Below are positions 50,846 through 62,945 of a stretch of DNA of 64,000 nt, one piece after another. The position numbers and the translations under genes were made by a program. The stretch comes from Cacajao melanocephalus. Its lineage: Eukaryota > Chordata > Mammalia > Primates > Pitheciidae. Under the pieces are notes generated by a model. The model was given only the letters and a program-made list of their open reading frames with translations. It did not search any database and had not been told where the DNA came from. The stretch lies in the NCBI GenBank assembly GCA_963573385.1, contig CAUYLG010022154.1:1-64000 (forward strand), read 5' to 3'. The stretch's first letter is position 1; every line of letters starts with the position of its first letter.

Positions 50846-51200
50846 GATGTGAGCCAGGTGTGGTGTCTCACGGCTGTAATCCCACCACTTTGGGAGGCCA
50901 AGGCGAGCAGATGGCTTGAGCTCAGGAGTTTGAGACCAGCAGCAAAGTGAGACCCCATCTCTACAAAAAAAAATGCTAAAATTAACTAGGCATGGTGGTG
51001 TGTGCCTGTGGTCCCAGCTACTTGGGAAGCTGAGGTGGGATGATCGCTTGAATCTGGGAGGCAGAGGTTGTAGGGAGGCAGAGGTTGTAGTGAGCTGAGA
51101 TTGTGCCACTGAACTCCCAGCTGGGTGACAGAGTGAGACCCAGTCTCAAAAAAAAAAAAAAAAAAGGAAAAGGAAAAGAAAAGAAGAAAAAAGAAAAATA
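50846..51200 (+). mobile_element. Alu with left-arm deletion and 17-bp duplication
   Basis: The left arm lacks the 'cctgggcaacat' segment. The right arm contains 'ggaggcagaggttgtag' twice in tandem (51057-51073, 51074-51090). The A-tail at about 51149-51167 continues into (GAAAA)n to about 51200. Confidence 0.93.
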
Positions 51201-51399
51201 CAGAGTTGGTTCCCCACCGCCCTTCTCACTTCTATCCTCATCTTTCCCATTGATCCAAGATTCTATAACGGTTTAAGAAATGTTATCATTCCAGCCATTG
51301 GGGCTGGAAAAAGTCTCTATGGAGATTGTTTTTTCTCCTCTCATTATTTTGCTTAAGTCAAAGGGAAGTCTTGTGAGCCTCTGTGGATTGCAAAGACCC

Positions 51400-51800
51400 C
51401 AGTCATATTCATCACGTTCTTACTGCACACAGAGTCTTTGCACATGCTGCTCCTTCTGCCTGAAATGCTTTTCCTCACCTCTTTTCCCTTTACTCTTGTT
51501 CATCCTTTAGATGTTAGATCAACTGTGACTTTCTCAAAAAAGCTGTCCAAACCCCTCTGTAGGTCCCTTGATTCCAATGAACTCTCACAACATTGCACTA
51601 CTTTCCTCCCTTGCCCATGGCTCAGTTTGCAAGTATTAATAATTGGTGAGTTGTTGGATTAATGTCAGCCTCTCCCACTAGACCATAAGCTCTAAGAGGG
51701 CAGGGACCATGTCTACTTGGATCATGATTGAGCCCCCCGTTCCATGCACAGGGCTTAGAAAACTGTAGATGGTCCATCAGTGTTTGTTGAGTGAATAAAT
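51400..51800 (+). mobile_element. L2 LINE 3' end, complete terminus
   Basis: 'agtctttgcacatgctgctc', 'gtagatcaactgtgac'-like middle, 'agaccataagctctaagagg', 'gcagggaccatgtctacttg', and the terminal 'gtttgttgagtgaataaatg' give a well-preserved L2 3' end. Confidence 0.88.
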
Positions 51801-51879
51801 GAATGCATTAAAGTGCAGGATGTGAAAACTTTTGGGTCTGGAGACAACAGAATTTCTAAACTTGTGTCTTAAAGAGGCA

Positions 51880-52005
51880 TAGCTTTGTCTTCATAACTTG
51901 TTAGAAATGCAGAATCCCAAACCCTCTAAATAAGAATCTGCAATTTGCCATGGTCTGGTCCCCAGATGATTCCTATGTGCATTAATTATAAGCACTGCAG
52001 AGGAG
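51880..52005 (+). mobile_element. MER5-like hAT element
   Basis: 'aacttgttagaaatgcagaa', 'gaatctgcaatttgccatgg' and 'ccccagatgattcctatgtg' match MER5A/B. Confidence 0.7.
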
Positions 52006-52084
52006 AAAAAGGTGAATTGGGAAGATGAAGTAGCCTGTGATAATTAATTAATTGATCATGTAATTGGTTAATTATAAAAGTTTG

Positions 52085-52690
52085 TAAAATTATTCTGAGT
52101 ATCTTCTATGAATCTGGTACTGTGTGAGGCCCTGGGACTCTGGCATGGACATGGGAGATATGGTACTAGCCCCAAGATAGTACCTGATATGGTTTGGCTG
52201 TGTCCCCACTGAAATCTCAACTTGAATTATGTCTTCCAGAATTCCCATGTGTGGTGGGAGGAACCCAGGAGGAGGTAATTGAATCATGGCAGCCAGTCTT
52301 TCCCATCCTATTCTCGTGATAGTGAATAAGTCTCACAAGATCTGATGGGCTTATCAGGGGTTTCTGATTTTGCTTAGTCCTCATTTTCTCTTGCCACCAG
52401 CATGTAAGAAGTGCATTTTGCCTCCCGTCATGATTCTGAGGCCTCCCCAGCCATGTGAAACTGTAAGTCCAATTAAACCTCTTTTTCTTCCCAGTCTTGG
52501 GTATGTCTTTATCAGTAGCATATAAACAGACTGATACAGTGCCCCATACTTGCATGGATGGGCAAAGCGCCCAGAGCTAGCAGAATAGAGGGAGGGGGCA
52601 CTCACTGCCCAGGAAGCAGGGAAGGCTTTCTGCAAGTGACTGGCAGTGGAGGACACAGGGAACCGTCTCATAGACAACGGAACTTCCTGT
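52085..52690 (-). mobile_element. L2 fragment split by a THE1-type LTR
   Basis: 'ctggtactgtgtgaggccct' and 'gatatggtactagccccaag' lie before the LTR. 'cagggaaggctttctgcaag' lies after it. The order is reverse L2. Confidence 0.65.
52185..52538 (+). mobile_element. THE1/MSTA solo LTR with TSD
   Basis: It begins 'tgatatggtttggctgtgtc' and ends 'agactgataca', about 354 bp, as usual for THE1. The 5-bp TSD is gtacc (52180-52184) against gtgcc (52539-52543). No internal sequence remains. Confidence 0.94.
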
Positions 52691-52990
52691 CCCATGTTAC
52701 AGGCTTGAAGCTGGGGGATGGAGTCAGCAGGTTGTTATGATAATCCAGAGTTAAAATGTAAACAGGTCACCATTCTCTCTCCCCGAGCTCTTCCCTGAAT
52801 TCTCATGCCATCCTGAAAAACCTGCCTAAAACTCACTGTGAATCAGAAAATGGCCAGATTCTGTAGGCTTCTTTCAAACTCTTTTGATCTTTTTTCATTT
52901 ACATTCTGCCTCTAAATGTCAATCTTCTACCTTCTTGTCTCTCTCTGGGTTTTCTCTCCTTTCCACTGTTTGCCTTCCTAGTGTCCCTTT
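52691..52990. other. Unassigned sequence
   Basis: Nothing recognised. Pyrimidine-rich from 52870 to 52980. Confidence 0.5.
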
Positions 52991-53260
52991 GACATCTCCA
53001 TTACATGGACTATTATGCAGTTATTAAAATGATGTTTACAAAGACTTTGTAATAAACATGGAACATGCTTAGGTTTAATAGGAAGCTGGTGCAAAGCTGT
53101 GTGGACATACGATTACAGTCTTATAAACATAAATCTGTATAGTTAACAAAATTTTAAAAAGCAAATCCAGAATGAGTCAAACAATATTTAAGTTTGCCTG
53201 GGGTTAAAAAAATATATTTATTTAAGATGTCTCTATTTTCTATGTTTTTTTATGACTAGG
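52991..53260 (+). mobile_element. L1M fragment
   Basis: 'tggactattatgcagttatt', 'aaatgatgtttacaaagact' are the ORF2 end of an old L1. Its diverged 3' UTR follows. Confidence 0.7.
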
Positions 53261-53299
53261 GATTTTTTTTTTTACATGGGAAAATAAATACCACAAATT

Positions 53300-53490
53300 T
53301 AAAACTTGCTATTTATTCACTGTGTCATTTTGGGCATTTTTTATAAACTTCCCTGAGCCTCAGTTTTCTCATCTCTAAAAGGGAGGTGATAGTTGTGCTT
53401 CCCACAGAGGATGTTTTGCAATTGTGCTCATCAAGTGTGTGGCACAGAGTCTGGCATGCAAGTGAAACTTAACCCCATAGCAGTTATTAG
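53300..53490 (+). mobile_element. MIR SINE
   Basis: 'aaacttccctgagcctcagt', 'tctcatctctaaaagggagg' and 'tggcacagagtctggcatgc' are forward MIR. Confidence 0.85.
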
Positions 53491-53589
53491 CATGTGAGGC
53501 ATCAGTGCCCAGCTGACCTGATTGGTATAGATTGAATCAAAGAACAAGTTTGATGTGGTAGGGATGGGGGTGGAGTGCAGGGAACTACC

Positions 53590-53725
53590 CGTTTGGAACT
53601 CCTGGCTTTGTGACTATGTTTGCCTCAAATTGGCTGTGTGACCTTGGCAATTCTTCCTATCTCTGGGCTTTTGTCTCTCCAAATGTAGAAAAGAAATGGA
53701 GCCTTAATGATCAACATAACTTCCT
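53590..53725 (+). mobile_element. MIR fragment
   Basis: 'ttggctgtgtgaccttggca', 'tatctctgggcttttgtctc' are forward MIR. Confidence 0.75.
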
Positions 53726-53967
53726 GTTACATGTCTAAAGGATAGTACCTCAATTCCCTTGGAAATTACACTATGAATGTTTTAACATTCCTAAATATTC
53801 TACTGGACAAATACTGCAACCTCTTTCTAATGTCTCTTAACTCCCTGAGGTTTACTAACCTATGAAGTTTTCATCTTTCCTTCTTAAAAACAACAAGGTC
53901 CCTCCTCCTTTGCTGACCACAGAACAATTCTTTGTCGTGTCAATTGTTTACAAAAATGTCATTTTAT

Positions 53968-54240
53968 AGCCGGTTGGGGTGGCTTACACCAGTAATCAGC
54001 ACTTTTTGGAAGCTGAGGCAGGTGGATTGCTTGAGCCCAAGAGTTTGAGACCAGCCTGGGCAACGTGGCAAAACCCCATCTCCACTAAAAATACAAAAAT
54101 TAGCCAAGCATGGTGGTGTGCGTCTGTGGTCCCAGCCTTTCTGGAGACTAAAGTGGGAGGCTGCAGTGAGCTGAGATCACACCACTGCACTCCAGCCTTA
54201 ATGACAGAGCATTACCCTGTCTAAAAAAAAAAAAAAAAAA
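53968..54240 (+). mobile_element. Alu with internal deletion
   Basis: A dimeric Alu missing about 20-25 bases in the right arm. It has an A18 tail. The TSD 'gtcatttt' is present on both sides (53959-53966 and 54241-54248). Confidence 0.94.
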
Positions 54241-54880
54241 GTCATTTTTTTTAAATGTTAAGAATTAGACTGTGGTAGCTGTCAGAAATCACACTTCTTG
54301 CTCTTTGCACTTTAGTTCTTATAATGGACAAATCTTGTTTCAAATGCTGCCTCCTTGGTATTCCTCTGCGTACAATGGAAATGGGGGTTGGATGAGATGC
54401 TCTCTAAAGATGGTCTGAGCTCTAAAAGTTTTCTTCCTGGACAGCAGCAGTTTCCCTGGATGGAGGACCTTTTTCCTGAGCACGTGGTTCTGTCTCAGAA
54501 GCATCCCCTCTCCCCAGTCCCCCAGTAAAGCTTCCAGGCTCAGATGAGTAGGGCCAGCTGGCTTTGCTCTACATAGAGGCTCTAAGTAATTTTAGTGGCT
54601 TAAAAGCAGAAGAGTAGTTCTCCAGTTCCTGTAAGAGGCAGAATTAACAGGGAATAACTTAAAGGGAACAGCATGAAAGAGGCCAATGGAAAGATAAAAA
54701 TAAAATGAAGAATGGGAGCAACCAACTTTCAGGGTCTCTCAGAAAAAATCTTGGGTCAGGATCCCACCTGTCTCCTGCAAGCTTCCTTCTTCCTGTTCAC
54801 AATGCCTTCTTGCCTTCATAGTATAAAGAAAAATGCTTTACCATGATTTAGGTACTATGCTAAGCTCTTGACCTTACATA
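54241..54880. other. Unassigned sequence
   Basis: No recognised repeat except weak MIR/L2-like words. No gene. Confidence 0.45.
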
Positions 54881-55035
54881 CATCATTTTACCCTCAGCTA
54901 GAATATTGGCTTCATGAGGGCAGGGGGATTTTGTCTGGTTTGTTCACTGTTGTATCCCATTTTCTAGAACAATACCAGGACCCCTGTATGTGCTCACTGA
55001 GTATTTGATGAAAGGACGAATGATGACTTGCTGAG
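54881..55035 (+). mobile_element. L2 LINE 3' end
   Basis: 'gctagaatattggcttcatg', 'agggcagggggattttgtct', 'ggtttgttcactgttgtatc' are forward L2. Confidence 0.85.
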
Positions 55036-55185
55036 GTCACTATGATGACTAACCCCATGTTACAGATGAATACATTAGAGTTTCTAGAGGTTAAGTTACT
55101 TGTTCAAGATCAAGTAGCTAGTAGGAGCAAAGCCAGGATTCAAGTCTATCTGATCTTAAAGCCTGCTTTATTTTAGACTATGTGC
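55036..55185 (-). mobile_element. MIR SINE
   Basis: 'ccccatgttacagatgaata' and 'gaggttaagttacttgttca' are reverse MIR. Confidence 0.85.
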
Positions 55186-55203
55186 TCTCAGGAAATGCCC
55201 ATC

Positions 55204-55976
55204 TGTTTTAGTCCATTCTCGTACTGTTATAAAGAAATACCCGAGACTGGGTAATATATAAAGAAAAGAGGTTGAACTGGCTCACAGTTCTACAGGCTAT
55301 ATAGGAAGTAGGGCCACTTCTGCTTCTGGGGAGGCCTCAGGGTGCTTTTACTCATGGTGGAAGGCAAAGTAGCAGCATACATCTGACATGGCAGGAGCAG
55401 GACCACGAGAGAGATGGGGGAGATACCACACACTTTTAAACAACCAGATCTCACAAGAATTCACTATCACGATGACAGTATCAAGGGGAATGTTCTTAAA
55501 CCACGAGAAACAGACCCCATGATCCAGTCACCTTCCACCAGACCTGCATGAGTCTGTTCTCACACTGCTATAAAGAACTACTCAAGACTGGGTAATTTAT
55601 AAACAAAAGAGGATTAAGTAACTCACCGTTCTACATGGCTGAGAGGCCTCAGGAAACTTACAATCATATCAGAAGGGGAAGCACTCACCTTCTTCACAAG
55701 GTGGCAGAAAAGACAGAGTGAGAAAAGAAGGAGGAACTTGCCAAACACTTATCAGATCTTGTGAGAACTCACTCACCATCATGAGAACAGCATGGGGGAG
55801 ACTACCCCCATTATCCAATCACCTTCCACTGGGTCCCTCCCTTGACACGTGGGGATTAAAATTCAAGATGAGATTTAGGTGTGGACACAGCCAAATCATA
55901 CCAGGCCCCACCTCCAGCATCAGATATTACAACTGAACATGAGATCTGGGTGGCAACAGAAATCCAAACCATATCA
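55204..55976 (-). mobile_element. MST-type LTR (outer), hosting a second LTR
   Basis: The outer LTR reads 'tgttttagtccattctc' to 'ccttccaccagacc', then resumes at 55904 'ggccccacctccagcatcag' and ends 'aatccaaaccatatca'. A perfect 5-bp TSD, ccatc, lies at 55199-55203 and 55977-55981. Confidence 0.95.
55545..55903 (-). mobile_element. MST-type LTR (inner), inserted in the outer LTR
   Basis: It reads 'tgcatgagtctgttctc' to 'cacagccaaatcatacca', with TG...CA ends. The likely TSD agacc/ggccc is diverged. Same family group and orientation as its host. Confidence 0.93.
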
Positions 55977-55984
55977 CCATCTCT

Positions 55985-56350
55985 CTATTTCTCTATTTAG
56001 ATCGCCTTCCTCTCTCATAGGAGTTCCTCTGCCCTAGAACCTCTTTCTTCCAGAAGTCTTTCCTGACTACTTCTTTTGAAGGTGGGACTCCTCTTGGAGT
56101 CCTATTCATTACTACAATCCTCATATTCATTACTACATCAAAAGCTATCACCTTCAGGAAACGCATTTGTTATCCACCCTAAGCTAGCCTGAATACTTTA
56201 TACCTTGAATTCTTATTGTTCATAAATATGTGTACCCATAACAAATTACAAGCTTTTCAAGGAGGGTCTGATGTTTGGTTATGATTAATTTTATATATCA
56301 CTACAATGCCTGATTCTTAGTGAGTTTTCAATCATTTCTTTTCAATAATG
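55985..56350 (+). mobile_element. L2 LINE 3' fragment
   Basis: 'ctttcttccagaagtctttc' and 'cttttcaaggagggtctgat' with 'caatgcctgattcttagtga' are in forward L2 order. Confidence 0.65.
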
Positions 56351-56429
56351 GTTTATTTAACCCTTGGAATCATAGATTCAGGGGGCAATTTAGGTGAGCC
56401 TATCAAAATTTCAAGTATTTTTATACTTT

Positions 56430-56880
56430 AACGTATAATTCCATTTGAAGATACTTAAAAATACTCAAACCTGGTCACAAAAATTCATGCACAAGTCTGT
56501 GTATTGTTGCACGGTTTGTAATAGTAAAAATATGCGATAATGTAAAAGTCCATTATCGGCTGCTGGTGAGATGAATCATGATACGTCTGTGCTATGGAAT
56601 ATTAACGAGCTGTGAAAAAGAATACTGTAGATCTATATGAATTGACATGGAGACATCTTTAAAACTTTGTATTAGTAGAAAAAGCAAGTTTCACAAAAAG
56701 CATTCAGTGTGATCCCAATTGTGTTAAAATTTACCTATGTCAATTCATGTCCACAGTTCTGGGGGCTAGCATATGAAACTGCTGAGAAATATGTACTTTG
56801 GTGTGGGCTGGAAGTTTGGAGAGTGAAGGAGATTTCTGCCTTTTTATGCTGAAAATGCTTCTTAACAAATGGTGACTTAA
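56430..56880 (+). mobile_element. L1M fragment
   Basis: 'ttgttgcacggtttgtaata', 'gtaaaagtccattatcggct', 'gctatggaatattaacgagc' and 'agtgtgatcccaattgtgtt' give a diverged ORF2 end and 3' UTR. Confidence 0.75.
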
Positions 56881-56949
56881 AACAATAGGCTCACGGGACA
56901 TGAAGATTGGAAGGGACCTAATGGGGCAGAGACGGTGCAGAAACTGCCA

Positions 56950-57090
56950 CAGGCAGTGTTAGGTTCTCTGCATGTATTTTTCACCTGCACCTCATAACAA
57001 ACCCTAAGAGGTAAGGCTGAACAATGCCGCTTTACAAATAAGGACATTAAGGTTCAGACTCAGACAAAGCCCGCCTAAATCTCAAGCTTG
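56950..57090 (-). mobile_element. MIR fragment
   Basis: 'cacctcataacaaaccctaa', 'ctttacaaataaggacatta' are reverse MIR. Confidence 0.75.
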
Positions 57091-57948
57091 TCCCCTTCTT
57101 TCCAAGAGTGTAACAGTAAAATTCTAACCAAAATTTTATTTTGTGGATAGGACTTTGAGACCTGTTCAGGCTCAGCCAGAAGTCTGGAAGCTCTTCCTGT
57201 GCTGTTTCTTCTAATCCCTTCTGACATCTGGAGGTTACCACCACAGCCAGCCAATTGGTTCACTGAAGGACAGAGCTTTGCATTCTGTTTCTTTGCACCC
57301 GAGTCTGGGTTGATCATGGTACCACAGGCTCCTTAACTCTACAATGAGATAGTCAGTCACTCCTGGAGGGGCCAGGTCAGTTACTACACAGCTTCTCTTA
57401 ATGCGCTTGTCTTTAGAGTTGTCCTGGAAAAACAAGACTTCTGCCTTAGGCAGAGTGCTTCCATTTGAGGTTATGAGAAAAGGTGAGTGAGGAGTAGACA
57501 GCTACGCAAGACTGTTCTGTGATATGACTCAGTGTTCTTTGATGAGGCTTGCAAAGACATACACCAAATTTCCACCAGCTTTTAATGCTGGAGATGGAGA
57601 TTTCTTTAGGGCCTCAGATGAGTGGTTGGTCTGCATTAGGGGTGGGGAAATCTCAAAAAGAGCTGAAGGGTGTAAATCAAAACTTAGAATCCTTAAATCT
57701 CAGAGTTGGAAGAAAGCTCAGCAGAGGAGATTTAATCCAACTTCTGGTCCATGAGAGGGGTCTCTCTGGAGTGTCCACACAGAGCAGGCCTTACTCCAGT
57801 GCCAGATAACTCACCGGTTCAGTGGTGAGCAGGTCTCACTAAGAAAAGGCATCTGCTGATGGTTCCTAGATCTGCCTCCCTGCTGAAACCATCTCCCATG
57901 TGCTGTGGAGCAGGGCTCTAAGGTGAAGGCACTGGAGGCTTCTCCTCT
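57091..57948. other. Unassigned sequence
   Basis: No repeat family recognised. At 57690-57750 the words 'aatctcagagttggaagaaa' and 'tttaatccaacttctgg' recall an old mammalian repeat that I cannot place. Confidence 0.45.
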
Positions 57949-58894
<946 letters not shown>

Positions 58895-58959
58895 CTCTGA
58901 CTAGTGTATGACTTCCAAACAAGTCACTCTTGCCACTTAGGAGAGCTGAGCTAAGAGAA

Positions 58960-59060
58960 TCTTTAAGAATCAAATCCCTCATTTTACAGATGGGAAAAAT
59001 GAGGTCCAGAGAGCCAATATTTTATTAACATTCAAGTCTTTTGGCCCTCAGTTCAATGCT
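58960..59060 (-). mobile_element. MIR fragment
   Basis: 'ccctcattttacagatggga' and 'aaaatgaggtccagagagcc' are reverse MIR or a related SINE. Confidence 0.7.
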
Positions 59061-59149
59061 TAAAATACACCCATACTTGCTTTCTTAATATAAAAAAAAT
59101 CATTTCCTCTCTCCCAGTTAACAAAATATCAGACATTTTAGTACACTCT

Positions 59150-59290
59150 GCTCAGAGCTACAGCTCCTGCTTCATCATCATCACCATGACCACTACCATC
59201 ATCATATTAACAATTATTCAGTGTCTCCTGCGTGCTAGGCATTCTATGAAGTATTTTACATTGAATGATACCTCTTGAGAACGTTAGGAG
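59150..59290 (-). mobile_element. MIR fragment with (CAT)n
   Basis: 'tcatcatcatcaccatgacc' is followed by 'cagtgtctcctgcgtgctag' and 'gaagtattttacattgaatg'. Confidence 0.6.
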
Positions 59291-59755
59291 GAGGAGTGAG
59301 GAGTCTCCTAGTCAGAGAAGGAATGCCCACCTATCATGACCATCATCTTTCAAGTAGCTTTGTAATGGGGCAGAACATGAGCTTCTTCCTGCTAGATTTC
59401 ATCATCTGGGGCTTGTAGTGTCAGAACAACAGACAAGTCAGGCTGCTTTTCCAGTGCCTATAAGGACATGCAGATGTATGTGTGTGCACACATACTCACA
59501 CGTACTGATACAGGCTCTCTGCTACACAGATACAATAAAGGAAGCTCGGGACTGGCTCTGGGAGCCACTCTCTTATTAGGCATTACCTGTAGTTCCTGAG
59601 TACTTCTTCCTGTTTCTCAGACAAATCTAAATAGGAATTCTGCTGCTCCTATTTGTCCATATATAGGAGGTGGGAGATGAACATGTTGTAGGCCATGATT
59701 AAAAATTTAAAAATTATTAAGCAAGACCAAGCTTCCCGATGTCCAGCTTAGACCA
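59291..59755. other. Unassigned sequence
   Basis: No gene or repeat recognised. Confidence 0.45.
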
Positions 59756-60115
59756 CATGTACCTCACCTTCCCTGAACCATCCCCGTCCTTTCCCCTATA
59801 TGCAAGGAGATACACAACATGCAACACATATACACACATGTACACAGTGATGCTCATACATTCAAAAAACATCCGGTTTTCCTTCACTGCCTACAGGGTA
59901 AAGCTGGAACACTGTAGCCTGAGCATATGACCCTTTATGATTTAAATCCCATCCCTTCTCCCAAAACTTTCTTCCTCCATTCCTTGTCATGCTCCATCCA
60001 AACTGGTCTACTGTGCATGCCACCCCATCGTGGCCTCCCAGGAAGCTCTTTCCCAGGTGGTACCCCTGTTTATAATGCTGTTCCCTGTATGATCAACAAG
60101 ACCAAGTTAAAATAC
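59756..60115 (+). mobile_element. L2 LINE fragment
   Basis: 'gcctacagggtaaagctgga', 'cctttatgatttaaatccca', 'ccaaactggtctactgtgca' and 'ggaagctctttcccaggtgg' follow forward L2. Confidence 0.75.
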
Positions 60116-60505
60116 TACAGTGTCCAAGAAACCATCAATGATGTCTCCAAGCTTCTGGCTATAAATGACCACTCTCTCATCAGAGCTCTTAAAACCATTT
60201 TCAAAACTGCTTCAAAAACATATTGATCTCAAGAATTTATGCAGATCCCTTAATTGTTGCCACCCTCCTGCCACTGCAAGTTAGAGCTTTCTTTTTGGTA
60301 CATAGATCTCTTTAGTGCCGTGTCTTCTATAGCCTTGCCAACTTCATCTGCCCTTGCAGAAACTTCTCTGCTGTCTCCTCCTTCTTTTTGGTCCCTTCCT
60401 TCATGTTGTCGAGTTCTATTTCAACCTCTTTCCCTTGATAAAACACATATATGTAATTCTGGCATTGCTATTATTTTTCAGTGGCGTTACGAGAGATGTT
60501 TGACC
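60116..60505. other. Unassigned sequence
   Basis: No feature. The 104-codon frame at 60254-60568 runs into a MIR and is likely chance. Confidence 0.45.
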
Positions 60506-60785
60506 AATGCTCATAATAACAATCCTAGCCATGCTGATAATAATTTAAATATGACATTTAGTTACTGAGCTCCAGGCATTATCTTACGGACTTTATATAC
60601 TCTGCTTCATTTAAGTCTTTTCCAGAATTGTGAGCAGGCAACTCTTTTAAAACTCCTGTTCTACAGATGAGAAAACTGATTCTTGAATAAGTTCACTCAA
60701 GGTCACCCACAGAGTGACCCAGTTGAGATTTGAACTCATGTGTAGCTGACTCCAAAACCCAAGTTCTTAATCACTTTATCAGAAA
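60506..60785 (-). mobile_element. MIR SINE, near full length
   Basis: 'tgagctccaggcattatctt', 'gttctacagatgagaaaact', 'caaggtcacccacagagtga', 'gagatttgaactcatgtgta' cover almost all of a reverse MIR. Confidence 0.9.
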
Positions 60786-61020
60786 ATAACCAAGAGGCAT
60801 TTAATTAGTTGCATGCAGTTAAATATATGTGAGGGAGAGGGCCATCAGGAGATTATTTAGAAATAAAAACAAAATAGAATGCATAAAAACAAAGATAAAA
60901 GCAAGAACAGTTGAACAGAGTCTGAGAACAATTAATCGTGGTTTACAAGCTTTAGGAAAACTAATTAGCTGGAATATAGCAAAGAGGTCAGCCGGGACAA
61001 CCTATCCTTGAGAAGACTGA
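60786..61020. other. Unassigned AT-rich stretch with homeodomain-type motifs
   Basis: No repeat recognised. Motifs TTAATTAG (60801), ATTAATCG (60931) and CTAATTAG (60961) occur within about 165 bases. This is compatible with conserved noncoding DNA, but cannot be proven from one sequence. Confidence 0.3.
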
Positions 61021-62045
61021 GAGGAGTACCAAAGAAACCCATTTTCATTGTGGATTGCAGAAAATTTTGAGCATTTCACTGAGGAATGTATGTGGCAGGG
61101 TATCTCTGTCTCCTTCATCTATACTTCTGCTTTTATTGGGGTGGTCTCCACCACCTCCCTCATCAGAACCTCTCCCTAGGGTGCATGGCTTCTTATCTCC
61201 CAAAAGACTGGTTTCTACTGTTAAAGGAGATCATGCATGTGGAGTCCTTAGCAGGTGTGACAGTCACATGGCCATCCTAAAATAAATGTAGAGCTATCAT
61301 AAGCCTTACAATCACGAGGTATCTTGTTTTCATATATTTATCGTTACCAACAGGAAGTGGTGGGTTTTGCTTTCCTGGCTTTTGCTGGTGTTCATATTCC
61401 TTCTTTAACCAGCTCTGGTAACTCCCTTATGTAACAACACAATCATGAGTATTCATACAATTCCCTGCTTCAGATTGATCGGCTCCATCTATGAGAATTG
61501 TCTTGGCCATAGTGAATGGATTACAGTTACAATAGAAGTATGTACCAGGTGGTCCTCCTTTGGACACTTGCATACTCCCAAGGAATGGTGGCCGGACTCT
61601 ATTAGGCTCTAAACTCTCATGTGCCTGAGTGACAGCTCCCTCTATAAACACAAGCATCTTGGGGTTGGAGATGGGGGAATCTTTTCTGATGCATCTTTCG
61701 TTCCCATGTAATGCCTACCCCAGGATTCTGTTCACAGAAGTATTCTTGGAATATGTGAGTAAGAGATTGAAAACTCCATTGTACTACCCTGTTGCTACAT
61801 AAAACTGGCTGTCAATGCCGACAGCTCCCTGAGGTGTTTTTCTTCTCCTTGGGACATCACACCGATTTAGCTTTGGCTACTGTTCTTTCCGCATACCCTG
61901 TCATGTGTGTGCAACAACCCACGGTATCTCTTCCTTGCTTTCAACTTGCTAGAGACCAGTCTTTCTCATGACACTCCACAGCCCGACTCAGCTTCCCTCC
62001 CTGTTGCTATCCCTGGTCTCCCAGCTGCCTCTCTCTTCCAAGTTA
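61021..62045. other. Unassigned sequence
   Basis: About 1 kb without a recognised family. A 76-codon minus frame (61427-61657) has no known motif. Confidence 0.45.
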
Positions 62046-62260
62046 TATGAAAACAGTGACCATTTACTGAATACCTCCTACCTGGCAGATGCCGTAGTGA
62101 AAACCCTTTCTGGATCCTCATAACAGCCCCCAAGGTAGGTCTACCAGCATCTATTTTACAGATGAGAAAATTGAGGCACAGAGAAGGGACTTTGGAAGCC
62201 TAAGAGAAACAGCTGAAATGCAGATCAGCTGTGACTGACACCAAAGCCCAGCAGTTCTAC
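62046..62260 (-). mobile_element. MIR SINE
   Basis: 'tactgaatacctcctacctg', 'tctattttacagatgagaaa', 'attgaggcacagagaaggga' are reverse MIR, well preserved. Confidence 0.9.
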
Positions 62261-62324
62261 CATTACAGTACAATATATCTTTACATAGAAACACCGATTA
62301 CATTTTTCAGATATTCTAACAAAA

Positions 62325-62372
62325 TTGCACATACAGATTTGAAGACTAATTGCACATATAGATTTGAACACC
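62325..62372 (+). repeat. 25-bp tandem duplication
   Basis: 'ttgcacataYagatttgaa' occurs twice with a period of 25 (starting at 62325 and 62350), with one internal difference. Confidence 0.9.
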
Positions 62373-62734
62373 CTGAGCTGTTTTCTCAGATGTCTTAACA
62401 GCTCTTCCTCCTCTAACCGTGTATATATTTCCAGTTTCTGCAGCAGATATTCAAGCCTACCACATGCAAGGGAGATTGCTGGGCACTGCTTTGGAGCAAA
62501 GTGTAATATGAGACAAATCATCTACTCCACGAGTTTACAAAAGAACAGAGAAATGAGGGGGAAGAAAGAAAGAAAAGAAAATTATATTAAAAGAGTTGAC
62601 TCTTAGAAAATGTTAGAGAGACAAAGACTTGTGGAGGTACAAAGGAATTTGTCGGGTACAGGGTTAAAAAAAAAGGATGTTTATTTAGCTGACCTGTAAG
62701 TTTAATACTGTATTAAGTGCATTCATAGCAACAG

Positions 62735-62945
62735 TGGTCATTTTTAACCATCTATTATGTACTATGTGCTTTTTATACATTGTTCATCCCTTCCCAAGAA
62801 GTGAACAAAATAGGAATTCTGATCTCTATTTTACCAAGGAAGACACTGAAACAAAGAGAGGTGAAAAAATCTCCTAATGTTACACAGCCATTAAACAGCA
62901 GAAGCAAAATAAGAACCCAGGCCTATCTCGCCTGCTTTTCTGACA
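62735..62945 (-). mobile_element. MIR SINE
   Basis: 'catctattatgtactatgtg', 'ctattttaccaaggaagaca', 'taagaacccaggcctatctc' cover most of a reverse MIR. Confidence 0.85.
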
